Positions 22,341 to 33,942 of a stretch of DNA of 64,000 nt are shown one piece after another. The notes under the pieces are model-generated. The model was given only the letters and a program-made list of their open reading frames with translations, ran no database searches and was not told the DNA's origin. This DNA comes from Triplophysa rosa (lineage: Eukaryota; Chordata; Actinopteri; Cypriniformes; Nemacheilidae). Every line of letters begins with the position of its first letter. Position 1 is the stretch's first letter. A program made the translations under genes and the position numbers. The stretch spans positions 24,094,103 through 24,158,102 of the forward strand of contig NC_079891.1 in the NCBI RefSeq assembly GCF_024868665.1, in the 5' to 3' direction.

Positions 22341-23573
22341 TGTGGAAACTACAGAGGTATTAAGCTGATGAGCCATACAATGAAGTTGTGGGAAAGAGTA
22401 GTGGAAGCAAGGCTAAGGGGAGAAGTGAGCATTTGTGAGCAGCAGTATGGTTTCATGCCAAGAAAGAGCACTACAGATACAAAATTTGCTTTGAGAAGGT
22501 TGATGGAGAAGTACAGAGAGGGTCAGAAAGAGCTGCATTGTGTCTTTGTAGATTTAGAGAAAGCGTATGACAGGGTGCCAAGAGAGGAGCTGTGGTATTG
22601 TATGAGGAGGTCTGGAGTGGGAGAGAAGTATGTTAGAGTGGTGCAGGATATGTATGAGAACAGTAGGACAGTGGTAATGTGTGCGGTAGGTGTGACAGAG
22701 GAGTTCACGGTGAAGGTGGGACTGCATCAAGGATCGGCTCTGAGCCCCTTCTTGTTTGCGGTGGTGATGGACAGGCTGACAGATGAGGTCAGACAGGAAT
22801 CTCCATTGACTATGATGTTTGCGGATGATATTGTGATCTGTAGTGAGAGCAGGGAGCAGGTGGAGGAAAGTCTAGAGAGGTGGAGGTTTGCTCTGGAGAG
22901 AAGAGGAATGAAGGTTAGTCGCAGCAAGACAGAATACATGTGTGTGAATGAGAGGGATTCAAATGGAACAGTGAGGTTACAGGGAGAAGAGGTAAAGAAG
23001 GTGCAGGATTTAAAGTACTTAGGGTCAACAGTCCAGAGTAATGGGGAGTGTGGAAAAGAGGTGAAGAAGCGTGTGCAGGCAGGTTGGAATGGGTGGAGAA
23101 AAGTGTCAGGTCTGTTGTGTGATAAAAGAGTACCAGCAAGAATGAAAGGAAAGGTGTACAGGGCAGTAGTGAGACCAGCGATGTTGTATGGTTTGGAGAC
23201 AGTTGCACTGAGGAAAAGACAGGAGGAAGAGTTAGAGGTAGCAGAGCTGAAGATGTTGAGGTTCTCTTTGGGAGTGACGAGGATGGATAGGATCAGGAAT
23301 GAGTACATCAGAGGGACAGCACATGTGAGATGTTTTGGAGACAAAGTTAGAGAGGCCAGGTTGAGATGGTTTGGACATGTTCAGAGGAGGGAGAGTGAAT
23401 ATATCGGTAAAAGGATGCTGAGGTTAGAGCTGCCAGGCAGGAGGCCGAGAGGAAGACCAAAGAGGAGGTTTATGGATGTAGTGAAGGAGGACATGAAGGT
23501 AGTCGGTCTGAGAGAAGAGGATGCAGGGGATAGGGCTAGATGGAGGCAGATGATTCACTGTGGCGACCCCTGA
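22341..23573 (+). CDS. RTE LINE reverse transcriptase, C-terminal part, open
   Basis: The frame is open from the insertion boundary, starting CGNYRGIKL before the first Met at 22368, and runs 401 further codons to TGA at 23571-23573. Counting from that Met, box A FVDLEKAYDRV is at residues 60-70, box B LHQGSALSPFLF at 119-130 and the catalytic FADD at 151-154. Next come the thumb and the conserved WFGHVQRR and RPRGRPKRRF tail that marks RTE-type elements in fish. The N-terminal endonuclease and first RT blocks are absent because of 5' truncation, so the product cannot mobilise DNA alone. It has no own promoter or start and is best treated as a retrotransposon fragment. Confidence 0.92.
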   Translation, partial: CGNYRGIKLMSHTMKLWERVVEARLRGEVSICEQQYGFMPRKSTTDTKFALRRLMEKYREGQKELHCVFVDLEKAYDRVPREELWYCMRRSGVGEKYVRVVQDMYENSRTVVMCAVGVTEEFTVKVGLHQGSALSPFLFAVVMDRLTDEVRQESPLTMMFADDIVICSESREQVEESLERWRFALERRGMKVSRSKTEYMCVNERDSNGTVRLQGEEVKKVQDLKYLGSTVQSNGECGKEVKKRVQAGWNGWRKVSGLLCDKRVPARMKGKVYRAVVRPAMLYGLETVALRKRQEEELEVAELKMLRFSLGVTRMDRIRNEYIRGTAHVRCFGDKVREARLRWFGHVQRRESEYIGKRMLRLELPGRRPRGRPKRRFMDVVKEDMKVVGLREEDAGDRARWRQMIHCGDP

Positions 23574-23599
23574 AGGGAAAAGCCGAAAGGAAAAGAAAG
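22341..23599 (+). mobile_element. 5'-truncated RTE-clade LINE with 17-bp target duplication
   Basis: The insertion is bracketed by perfect copies of ACAGGTATGTTAAAAGT (22324-22340 and 23600-23616). It contains the C-terminal RT and tail domain of an RTE-type LINE, and its 3' end is the short purine-rich AAGCCGAAAGGAAAAGAAAG. Truncation at the 5' end, long target duplication and intact frame show a target-primed insertion of recent date. Confidence 0.95.
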
Positions 23600-23616
23600 A
23601 CAGGTATGTTAAAAGT

Positions 23617-24801
23617 ATGGAAAAATACAGCAAACATACAGTAATTTTGTTGGCTTTTTCATTCCCATTTTCTCTACTTATTGTTAGTGTCCATTCTTTC
23701 CTCCCTCTATCCCTTTATTCCCCCTCCAAATGTAATTAATTTATTAAAATTTAATTGATAAGAATAACAGAAGTTAAAATATTGATAACACAAGAATTAA
23801 GATAAACATCAAATATATCAATGCAGTGCAGATTTTAAAATGATGGTTTTGTTATATCGAATGGGATGCCTGATATAAACAGAGATGACTATCAAGCTGC
23901 TGAAAAAAATAAAAGACCATTTTCAGTTTTTCAAAATTTTCTATTTATAGGTGTGTGTTTAGGTAAAATGATCATTTCTGTTTCATTCTGTGCACTACAA
24001 ACAATATTTCTCCCAAATGTCAAACAAAAATATTGTTTCTATATGCATTTATTTGCAGAAAATGAAAACTGGAAAACAGGTCAAAATAACAGAAAAGGTG
24101 CTCTATATTTATTCAGACTTCAAATACTAAGAAAACAAGCTCATATTCACTTAAGCAATACACAGTAATATTTGTTCATGTATTTAGGAAAAGTTCAAAA
24201 TGATTTTTTATGTGATAACATCAGTTTTCATGTGTCTTGTCATGCTGTCAGTGCTTCACATTGCTGTTGGATGACTTTATGTCACTGAGGTTTGATTTTG
24301 TTGAAATTCAACAGACACTTGATTGGAATGACCACAATACATCTGAAAATGCTGATTAAATGAAAATTCGGAATGGTCTCTTTTTTTCTGCGGCTGTTTA
24401 AGGTAAACACCACCACTTGTGAAACCTGCAGCATAACAGTGCATTAAGACTTGTTGCTATGGATACAAAAGCAGGTCTACTTTACACTTGAGAAATATCC
24501 TGATGCATTAACAGTCACAGGTTGCAAGTCACATGTAAGTGTTTTACAGACACAGTATTCCCCCCCCTTATTGGCTAATGTGTTTTTATACAAAAGAACT
24601 GTAAAATTGACTTTTTTCTTGGGGGTGCTAAGGGGGGCTTAACAGCTCAGAGGGTGGGCTAATAAAATTATTAAATTAATAAATGCCTTAGCTAGACAAC
24701 ATACAAGTTTGCCGTTTAAATACAGAACAGCTTCTTAAAAATATTGTTTTCGCGCATTAGCCTACACTTCTCCCATGGGTAAACTTAATGTTAGTTATAG
24801 T
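23617..24801. other. Mostly AT-rich, transposon-flank-like
   Basis: No exon. An X-box-like GTTGCTATGGATAC lies at 24453-24466. A G-rich TTGGGGGTGCTAAGGGGGG at about 24618-24638 resembles the CCCCCGCAAGACCCCCC motif near 28848, suggesting fragments of one repeat family on either side of the hAT insertions. Confidence 0.35.
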
Positions 24802-26586
24802 TAGAGGTGCACCGATTGACCGGCCAGAGAGCGGAATCGGCCGGTTTTTCGTATAATTGGCCCGACCGGTCAGTCGTCTCGCCGATTCCAAGCCGATCTT
24901 CTGTTGCCCGTGATACGGGCAAGAACGTCACAGCCGTCAGTACAATCAAAGCCGCAAGTAAACATGTAAACGTGCGCGCGCACAGCCTGTCTTTCACGGC
25001 TCGTTTATACTCGCATGTGGGTTCACCGGACTGCGAGTCTCTGACTGACGCGCATCTTTCATATCCGCTGACTGCACGCGCATCTATCATATCCGCTGAC
25101 TGCACGCGCGTGCACACGCATCATGTACTGTACAGACAAAAGGGTGCACTGTAGTTCATCTCTCGCTGCTCCGTCTACATGGGGTATGTATGCTAACAGT
25201 GACGCTAAACTATGACACATGCTAAACTCATGTAGAAGTCGTTCACTCTGTGTAAAACAAACGTTCCATTCAACCTGATTCCTTGTCTAACGTTCGTTGT
25301 CAACGAATTTCATTATCGATTAGTTGGTCTGTGACGTCACTTGCAAGCTGCGCAGTTATAAATCAAGCGCGTCTTCTTCCCTTTTAAAATTACCGTTTTA
25401 GATGTGTCTCTCCGTGCAGCGTGAGCTAAGCAGTTTTAAAGTCAGACGTGTTTTGCATGCATCTCTTCAAGCTGCGCAGTTTTAAAGTTTAAAGGAGAGA
25501 GGTGTTTTAAATGACAAAATTAAAGTTAAGTAAAACCCAATTTGTGGCGTTTGCACTTTGCAAAGTACATAATAGGCTAAATACCTTGATTTGGTGGTTT
25601 ATTTAGTTCAGAGTAACGAAGTACATGGGTAACGAAGTACATTTACTTGAGTACTACTTAAGTACACTTTTTGAGTATTTGTACTTAAGTATGACTTTTT
25701 CTGTTTACTTTTTACTGTACATTTTACTCTACATTTGAATGACAAATATCTCACTTTTCATGGCACAAAAAATGATTTCCTTTGCCGACCCTCCCCTCGC
25801 TCCCACGTTTGGGAGAGACTATTGTCAGTTGCTTCTAATATGACACACCTGAATCAACTCACCAGGTGTATTAATTATGGAGATATTCACAACATTTTGG
25901 GAGAAGGCTAATGAGTTCAGTTGTGTATACTTTTCCCATATCTGATTTACTTATTATAAGCAAAAGATGTAATTACATTTTTATCTGATTAATCGAAAAA
26001 ATAATCGCCCAACTAATCGATTATCAAAATAATCATTAGTTGCAGCCCTAGAATTCACTCATAAGATTTTTAACCTTTTTATTGAAGTTGCAGCAAAAAT
26101 CAACCCACTTCTTTTAATACTACAGACACAAGATAAAGACAATTTATTTTACATTTCAGAAAAAATTAAATAAAGCAATGTTAGTTTCATAAACGGAAAC
26201 AGACAAGAATAAAGTTGAAGTATTTTATTGTTATCTTAGACTTTTGTGAGATGAGTACAAAAATAAAAAAGGTAAATTAAGTGACATGTTTAGTTATATT
26301 TTATTATTTGTACTTCTTTTCAGTCACAGAGTTATTCAATTTAAGAGTTGTTTGGTAATGAGAAGATTCTGTAATTTAATGCAGCTTGGAGAACTGGATT
26401 TAGGGAAATTGTAATGTTCAATCATTTATTCAATGAAAATAAAAAAATGTGTATTGAAGAAAAGTTAATATGGTTTTATATACAGTACTGTCAATTATAG
26501 TTTGTGGATAGGAAATCGGAATCGGCAGGTTTCACTTGTAATAAAATAGGAAATCGGCACAGAAAATTGCAATCGGTGCATCTCTA
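24802..26586. mobile_element. Non-autonomous hAT element, 8-bp TSD, itself hosting another hAT
   Basis: Ends TAGAGGTGCACCGATTGAC and CAATCGGTGCATCTCTA; perfect GTTATAGT duplication (24794-24801, 26587-26594). Near both ends, GGAATCGG-type motifs repeat. The CpG-rich left third (24800-25250) has no transposase frame. A second hAT-like element is nested at about 25290-26050. Confidence 0.9.
25290..26050. mobile_element. Nested, degraded hAT-like element
   Basis: The right end ATCGATTATCAAAATAATCA...GTTGCAGCCCTA is a typical hAT terminus, and the left end is a degraded ACGAATTTCATTATCGATTA. A further repeat with AAGTACATTTACTTGAGTAC sits inside it (about 25610-25745). No intact target duplication could be found. 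Confidence 0.6.
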
Positions 26587-27035
26587 GTTATAGTTATTGT
26601 TAATTAAGATTTTGTGACCATTTTAGAACAAGCTTACATTATATCCTTTGCTTTTTTGTTGAAAACATTATGCAATGTGTAAAGTAGCATACGAAACAAA
26701 CGTATTTATGAACAAAAAAAAAACTGAAAAAGCAAATGAAGCAGAATACAGCAATGAACATACAAAATGTACTGTAGCGTACAGTCGGCGTATGGATTTG
26801 TTATTACTTCACAAGTTTCTGTTAAGAAAAAATAGGACATCCACAAGCACAAGGTTAGAGTTCTTTCACTAAGGGTCCTTCACTAGCCTATTATTCCTTC
26901 ATATAACCAAAAGCAAACTAATCAGTGCTATAGCCTATTCTTCTGTTCTTTGTATTGAAATAGAATTTGCAGTAAAACGCGCGTATTTCAGAAAAGACCA
27001 CAAAGTGTTTCCATAAAGTGCAGATTAATCAAAAT

Positions 27036-28044
27036 TAGGGATGCACCGAAATGAAAATTCTTGGCCGAAGCCGAACATGATGTGAAACACTTGGCCGAAG
27101 GCCGAATAATACCGAACACCGAACATGCTTTTTTGCATTTCTTCTATTTATTAAGCCATTTGTTTCACTATTGCACAAACTGAATAGTCAAAATGTGCTT
27201 TTTATAAATTGTCTTGCTTTTCAATAAAATACAATACAACTTAATATAAAATTGAGCAAAACAAAGTAAATTCAAACAAAAAATTGAGCCTGTGAATAGC
27301 CTATATTAATTAGGCCTATAACTGACTGCTAAAAGAATGTAATGTAAGTTACTCTGTACCCCTACAACAAAACACTTCATTAAAAAGTGTCATTCCACAT
27401 TAGGCCTATAAAATAAAAATACCAATAAACTACAAATGCTGGATTATTATAGGTTACATTGCAAAATGATTTGAGAAAAAAAACCCATCCAATGCAAGCA
27501 ATTCTGACTGATGCTGACTGACAACCATTTCAGTTCACGTCTCTCTTCCAAACTCCGCACACAAAAGCTGACTGTTCTAGAAGGTGCACTCGTGGATGCA
27601 CCGAACATACTTTGACAAGTTGTTTAGTACAGGGAACTGTGTGCACGCGACCACTGTATGATGTCAAAGGATGTCGCGAGCGGCGGGGCTACTGTCAGAC
27701 AGCCCGCTTCCGTCTGAAGTAAAGTTACCGACCGGTGAAGACGCTTTCATTCGGAAATTTACTTCCGTGCGGCAAGTGCCGTGCTGTGTCTTTCTCTGAC
27801 ACTTTAAAATTCTCCACACACACGCGCACGCGCACGCACTGCCAAAATGTTTGCGGCAGTAATAAAGCGCACGCGTTTCTCTCTCTCTCTCTCTCTCTGT
27901 GCTGGTTGCTGCTTGATCATATCACGAGTCATGTTCGGTAAAATTTATTCGGCCACTTCACAAATTCGGCCGAACACCGAACTTGCGTTTTTTTGCTATT
28001 TTCGGCCGAACATATTCGGTGGCCGAACATTCGGTGCATCCCTA
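27036..28044. mobile_element. Non-autonomous hAT element with CCGAA-repeat ends
   Basis: Ends TAGGGATGCACCGAA and TTCGGTGCATCCCTA; flanks ATCAAAAT (27028-27035) and ATTAAAAT (28045-28052), an 8-bp duplication with one difference. GGCCGAA/GCCGAAC subterminal repeats occur at both ends. 1009 bp, no transposase; a CT run lies near 27881-27898. Confidence 0.9.
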
Positions 28045-28052
28045 ATTAAAAT

Positions 28053-29350
28053 GTTGAATATATTCACAACAGGCCCGAACTCCATATAACTGTTGTAGTT
28101 TTACAATCCTGTAACTATAACGTAAATTCAGATAGCACCCGAGCTCCACGTACAAAAACAACACAACATCTGGTTTGCCACGGCGGGCATAACAATCCAG
28201 TTTACGTTAGCTACTCTTCAGCTGCTCACTGCTGTAAAATGGAGAGTTTCTCTTCCAGCCAACCACAAACTCACAGGCTGTGTCTTGACAACAGATGCCA
28301 ATCAAACATTATCCAAAAATACATTTTATTTTTTATTGATTTCAGATGTTTTCAGCTTGTTTGTAAGTACTGTATATTAAAATCAATGAAGTAAAAATAT
28401 TTTAAGAAATAAAATATTTATATAAAATATCAGTGGTGGGAGGGACAATATGCCCGTCAGGTCGTTTAGTCTGCCAGTCGTTCACCCCAACCTTACCCTA
28501 CAAATGTATTAAACACTCTTTTCAACATTTTTCATTTCATTAAGAATAAATGGCTTTATGATCTGATATGTGATGGGGTAAAAAAGTCAGCAGGAGGCAG
28601 ATTTGAACCTGCGACGATATGAAGAAGTAGACATAGGCTTTACTCTCTACGCCACTAGAGACAGTGGTCAGCTTATGTCCTTTTTACATTTTCTCTATTC
28701 CAATCAGAAACTGTTGGGAAGAGTTAATGTATATAGCCTCTGTTTACAAGACGGGCTATTTGCACGCAGTGTAAATAGACACTCAAAGATATTTGGAAAT
28801 CCTTGGGGATGCTTTGGCAGGGCTACGTAGTTTTTTTACGGGGCTATAGCCCCCGCAAGACCCCCCAGCGCCGCCACTATATGCATGTTAATGTTTAAAA
28901 TTAGTTTTGTACCCAAAAATATAATTTTACCAAAATTAAAACAAAATAAACATATTTCAATATTAAAAAATATTTAACAAATGTTTTTGAAATGCATGAC
29001 TTAGACCAAATAATAAAGACAATAAGAGCCCAGACAAAATAGGAACTTATTCAATACTTCTTCAATGTTTTATTGAAGTTCAATCACTTTTTAGTATGAT
29101 TTAAAATTAGGAAAAATAATGACATAACACCAGTAGTGCAAGGCAAGCAACAGTAATTGACCCTTCGCAAGCAGTTTGATTGACAGGCAATCTGACCATT
29201 CATAACAGCGATTTTATGTGACCCCGTGACTGACCGCCATTTTGTCCGACAAACAAACCAGTCCGACAACCCTGCCGTAGTAGATCTTTGGTGATTAATA
29301 TGAAAAAATTGCTTTTTAATTATTGTAATAGTAAACAGAGACATATCAGC
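28053..29350. other. Repeat-derived spacer with tRNA-like SINE remnant
   Basis: 28440-28880 contains a SINE-like unit (listed separately) and ends in GGGGCTATAGCCCCCGCAAG. 28880-29350 is AT-rich and unassigned. No exons seen. Confidence 0.4.
28590..28680 (-). mobile_element. tRNA-derived SINE head (remnant)
   Basis: On the minus strand an A-box-like TAGTGGCGTAGAGAG is followed 40-50 bp later by a B-box GGTTCAAATCTGCC and then a T run. A complete acceptor stem cannot be folded, so this is a tRNA-derived repeat and not a tRNA gene. Confidence 0.5.
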
Positions 29351-30160
29351 TAGGGTTGTTCCGATAGACGATACTATCGTGTATCGACGATCCTCAGACC
29401 TATCGGCGATAGCTGATTCCCTAGACGATAGTTGGCTGTTTGCCAATATATGTTGCAAATCAATATTACAAACGCGCATTGCGCATTTCTTCATGCAAGA
29501 GAGCTTGCAATGCACGCGGCTTTTCCTCGCACCAGAGAGAGTTTATAATGTGCGGGCTTTGAGTTTTCAGTGCACGAGAGAGCTTGTGATGCGCACGGCT
29601 CGGGCTTTTCCTCGCGCCAAAGAGAGTTTATAATGTGCGGGCTTTGAGTTTTCAGAGCACGAGAGAGCTTGTGATGCGCGCGGCTCGGGCTTTTCCTCGC
29701 ACCAGAGAGAGTTTATAATGTGCGGGCTTTGAGTTTTCAGAGCACGAGAGAGCTTGTGATGCGCGCGGCTCGGGCTCAGGAATTGCTATGCGCGTGAGGG
29801 TTTAAAACCAGCGCACGAGTTGTTCCCGTTTGGCAATCAAGTAATAACAGCGCACGCGGGCATCAATGACACATTTGGATGAATGATATTGACTTACAGC
29901 AATAGTTTACTTTCTCTTGTTTAAAAGGTTGCGCTGGTAAGTAACAATGTTGCCAGCTGCACTGAAATTAAACTCTGATAGAATGCTAATTGCAGTCACA
30001 CATGAGCATTTTCTAGACACATAAGCTTCTGTTTTTGTCCACAAATCCAGCTGGTCATAGATAAATGCGTAATTGCCCCGCCCCTCGATACTATCGTGTA
30101 TCGGCGATCCACAGGCTGGCGATCGAACGATCTGATTATATTGAATATCGCCCAACACTA
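29351..30160. mobile_element. hAT-like element with internal tandem repeats
   Basis: Ends TAGGGTTGTTCCGATAGACG and GAATATCGCCCAACACTA; flanks ATATCAGC (29343-29350) and ATACCAGC (30161-30168), 7 of 8 identical. CGATACTATCGTGTATCG-type palindromes occur near both ends. The middle is an 85-bp tandem array. Confidence 0.8.
29504..29777 (+). repeat. 85-bp tandem repeat, about 3.2 copies
   Basis: Units run from CTTGTGATGCGCGCGGCTCG to GAGTTTTCAGAGCACGAGAG. The second and third are nearly identical, the first is shorter and more diverged, and a fourth is cut after CGGGCT. The array lies wholly inside the hAT at 29351-30160. Confidence 0.9.
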
Positions 30161-30208
30161 ATACCAGCTTTAATATAGTGTGAACGTTCAATGATAAACG
30201 ATAACTAA

Positions 30209-31942
30209 AGCCTGGCTCAGACTACAGGAGTTTTAAAATCCTGACAGATTTTAAATTCTGGTTGCAGCACACACATAAGGATAATCTTAACAGATTCACT
30301 TATTAAAAATCTTAAACCTGGCTCAGACTACAGGAGTTTTAAAATCCGGAAAGATTAAAAATCTGGTTGCAGCACACACATAAAAAGAATCTTGACAGAT
30401 TATTTTATTTAAATTCTTAAACAAGCTCACACTCATCAGTGTACAACTAAATTACACATATTTTACATATCCATAGGATATGCAGATTTGTAAAAGGAGC
30501 TAATAGTAACCGTTTTAATGGGTTTACTATTTTTAGATGTTGACATCACATCTACATTTGAATCTCTTTTTCAAGCACTACAAAAATAGGTTTGCCCGTT
30601 GTAAACTTACATTTATGAATGTGAAATGTCCAGATAAGAAAACGTTGGGGCGTAAAGTTGTGTTTATAAATAAGACTAAAGGTAGCAAGTACTTTGTACG
30701 TTGGACAGCGGAGATGGAAGAACAATTTGTGGCAACAGCATGATTGTCTATATAATGTATACTCCAAAACATACCACAACCGCACAGATAAGGAAAAGAG
30801 CTGGGGAGAAGTCGCGTCGGTTTTAAATGTACCGGGTAAGTTAACTGCTAACACGCAGCTTGTAGTTTCGTTCAACAGATTGTTATTTGGCTATAGGCAT
30901 ACAGATAACATGCGTTTATGTGTTTGTTTTTATGCTGTATCTTATAATCACATTGGCATTCATCTTTATTCTCGGCAGCAACTATTTTTTTTCTTCCGTT
31001 ATTTATTAACATTAAACTTAAGCGGCTCGCCCAAAGCACAGTCATAACTTCAGCCCTAGCAAAAAGCATTATAGCACCCCCTGCTCAAAATACGTTCCCG
31101 CGGCTTTGGACAGACAGACAGAGAATCATTCAGAGAGCGACAAAGACGTTACACAACCGTTGCCAGGTGAGATCACGTGAAATTAACTTTGCGATGTCCC
31201 TTTGTTTACTTCTGTTTCCCGGTGAGATGACGTAAGAGGCGTCCTCTGGTATGATAATCTTAATATTATCCTGTAGTTTGGGTGTCTTAGATGTCTTTTG
31301 ATGTGCAATTATGAAATAAAAAAACTTCCAATCAAACTTTCTAAATTTTTATTTTTGCACTTGCTACCTTTAGCTTATTTATAAACACAACTTTACCCCC
31401 CAACGTTTTCTTATCTGGACATTTCACATTCATAAATGCAAGTTTACAAAGGGCAAACCTATTTTTGTAGTGCTTGAAAAAGAGATTCAAATGTAGATGT
31501 GATGTCAACATCTAAAAATAGTAAACCCATTAAAACGGTTACTATTAGCTCCTTTTACAAAACTGCATATCCTATGGATATGTAAAATATGTGTAATTTA
31601 GTTGTACACTGATGAGTGTGAGCTTGTTTAAGAATTTAAATAAAATAATCTGTCAAGATTCTTTTTATGTGTGTGCTGCAACCAGATTTTTAATCTTTCC
31701 GGATTTTAAAACTCCTGTAGTCTGAGCCAGGTTTAAGATTTTAAATAAGAGAATCTGTAAGATTCTCCTTATGTGTGTGCTGCAACCAGAATTTAAATCT
31801 GTCAGGATTTTAAAACTCCTGTAGTCTGAGCCAGGTTTAAGATTTTAAATATGAGAATCTGTTAAGATTCTCCTTATGTGTGTGCTGCAACCAGAATTTA
31901 AAATCTGTCAGGATTTTAAAACTCCTGTAGTCTGAGCAGGCT
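30209..31942. mobile_element. Palindromic PIF/Harbinger-type element with captured MADF exon
   Basis: Two long inverted arms (30209-30690 and 31359-31942) frame a unique centre. Flanking TAA (30206-30208, 31943-31945) fits the 3-bp TWA duplication of PIF/Harbinger. The arms start AGCCTGGCTCAGACTACAGG and contain about 105-bp tandem units with GGTTGCAGCACACACATAA, two in the left arm and three in the right. The centre carries a MADF-type coding fragment. Confidence 0.85.
30690..30835 (+). pseudogene. MADF/Myb-like domain fragment of a Harbinger element
   Basis: Reads KYFVRWTAEMEEQFV in one frame, then after a short deletion near 30732-30740 LWQQHDCLYNVYSKTYHNR and EKSWGEVASVLNVPG in the next. 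This is the N-terminal part of the MADF domain found in the DNA-binding protein of Harbinger transposons. The similarity stops at a consensus splice donor (GTAAGT at 30836-30841), as for a first coding exon. It is non-functional because of the frame break and the loss of everything downstream. Confidence 0.75.
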
Positions 31943-31997
31943 TAAGTTACAACTTTTAAAAATCATTCTAAATCAAGGAGAATAGCGGAGTTCACAT

Positions 31998-33934
31998 TAG
32001 GGCTGTCAAATTAAAATTCGAATTTCGAACATTTGTCGAATTTGGGGAAAATATGCATATTCGAACGTAAATCTGGGCATTCGAATTTTACGTGTGCCTG
32101 GACGCTCACGCAATGTGATGATGACGTAGCTGACGCGGTTCGTTCAATTACGTGGAGCAGCACGGCTGCGTTATTAATTAGAAAAAATTGCGGAAAAATA
32201 CAATGGGGTTTCCAAATCGGAGAGGATCTGACTCACACCAACACATCTTAAAGGAACAATACTAGGTTTTTAGGAGGATCTATTAACAGAAATGCAACAT
32301 AATATACAAAACTATTTCTTCAGAGGTGTATAAAGACCTTACGTAATGAACTGTTATGTTTCTAATACCTTAGAATAAGCTGTTTATATCTACATACAGA
32401 GCGGGCCTACGTACATTGAATTCGCCGCCATGTTTTGTACAGCAGCCCTAAACGGACAAACAACTCTACCACGCGCGTTTCCCCTCTTTCTCTCTCCTGC
32501 GGTATAGTGGTGAAACGGATCGCGGATGATCTGTGATCCGTACGGATCGTACTCTATGGTTCGCATGTGACCCGCGGATTAAATGTAAGTTTATTCATCA
32601 TTGAGTAAGAGAGTAAAACGCGCTCTCTCTACAGTTTTAGCGCCAACGCGCTCTGCTCTCGCTCTCCAGTATCTGGACGAGTACAATATTAAAGTGGTTC
32701 CAGATAAACAATGACGCTCAAAACTGCTTCGTCACACAGCTAATATTAGAACAACAACAACATATCTTGGTTCTAACAAACAGAAAAACCAATGTTACTC
32801 ACATACTTATCCGAATCAAAGCAACCTCCTCAGGGGTGATTTTAAGACAATCTTTCTGTCCAACGACTCTCTGCTGGAAAGTATCTCCATAGATATCTGT
32901 GAGTATCTCTGCTAAAAGCCTTCGTACCGCGGGTCCTAACGCGTCTCTGCTGGAAAGTCTTTATAATATTAAAGCAGGTCCTAGCTCCTGCCTGACTTTT
33001 AACCTTCTTTTTATACTTAAAATCCACATACCTTTTATTTTATGTAATAAATAAGACATCGATCTTTAGTCTTTATAATGCCTGCATGATCTCTTCCCTG
33101 CGTCAACATGAGAACGATATCTTTGTGGTGGCCACCGTCGTGTTTAGACTGAGCGATTCGTTGCAAATTTATAATACAACGCTAGTGGCCGCTGTAAATA
33201 AAAAAAAACTTCGCCTTTAAAAGTGCTGTGTGGCGCTTCTTTGGTTTTTGTAGTGTCAAATGGGAAATTATTGACACAACCAACCTCATTTGTAAACTGT
33301 ATAAGAAATCGCTGTATCACGCCACAACATCTAACATGAGAACACGCATGCAGTCTTCTCATCCCGAAGAGTTTTCTCGAGAATGTCAAGACGGAGGTCC
33401 AGGGTAACTTCGTTTTACACCACAAATATTACACAGCCACTACCTGCTGCAAAACAGGAAGAAATAACTAAAAAGTTGACCGAATTCATATGCACAAATT
33501 TTGTTCGAGCTCTTAACCCACGCTAACGTTACAGTATTCCTTCCCGGGCAATCGCATTTCGTTAGTTAAACGGCAGTTTGCTTGGTTTTCCAGCTGTTGA
33601 AGCGATTTTCTAATGCTCTTACACAAATCTACATGCACTTTTGAGAAACACATTTAACAAATTCCATTTGAATTTAGGAATGTTTAAAATTAGTTTTCTG
33701 CACAAGTCATGCAATTTCGTTTCAATAAAATTAGTTTGACTAAGAAAATGCGGTGCTTGATTTGGTTAATATTATTGGGTTATTGTTTTGCGCCCTCTTG
33801 TGGGCTTAGAAGACAATACAGTACTTTTTCTCTTAGATAGTACTAGTTCTTTATAATTCGAATTTAATTCTAATACTATTATTATTTTATGTACTAAATT
33901 CAAATTCATTTTTTCATCCATTTTGACAGCCCTA
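31998..33934. mobile_element. Large non-autonomous hAT element, 8-bp TSD
   Basis: Ends TAGGGCTGTCAAATT and TTTTGACAGCCCTA; perfect GTTCACAT duplication (31990-31997, 33935-33942). 1937 bp. Near both ends, TTCGAATTT-type motifs occur. The interior includes a copy of the MITE family seen at 733-1122 (32248-32480) and CpG-rich unassigned sequence to 33600. No transposase. Confidence 0.92.
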
Positions 33935-33942
33935 GTTCACAT

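Noticed and set aside
28590..28680. A functional tRNA gene
   Set aside because: The A and B boxes are present but no acceptor or anticodon stem folds properly. A SINE head or relic.
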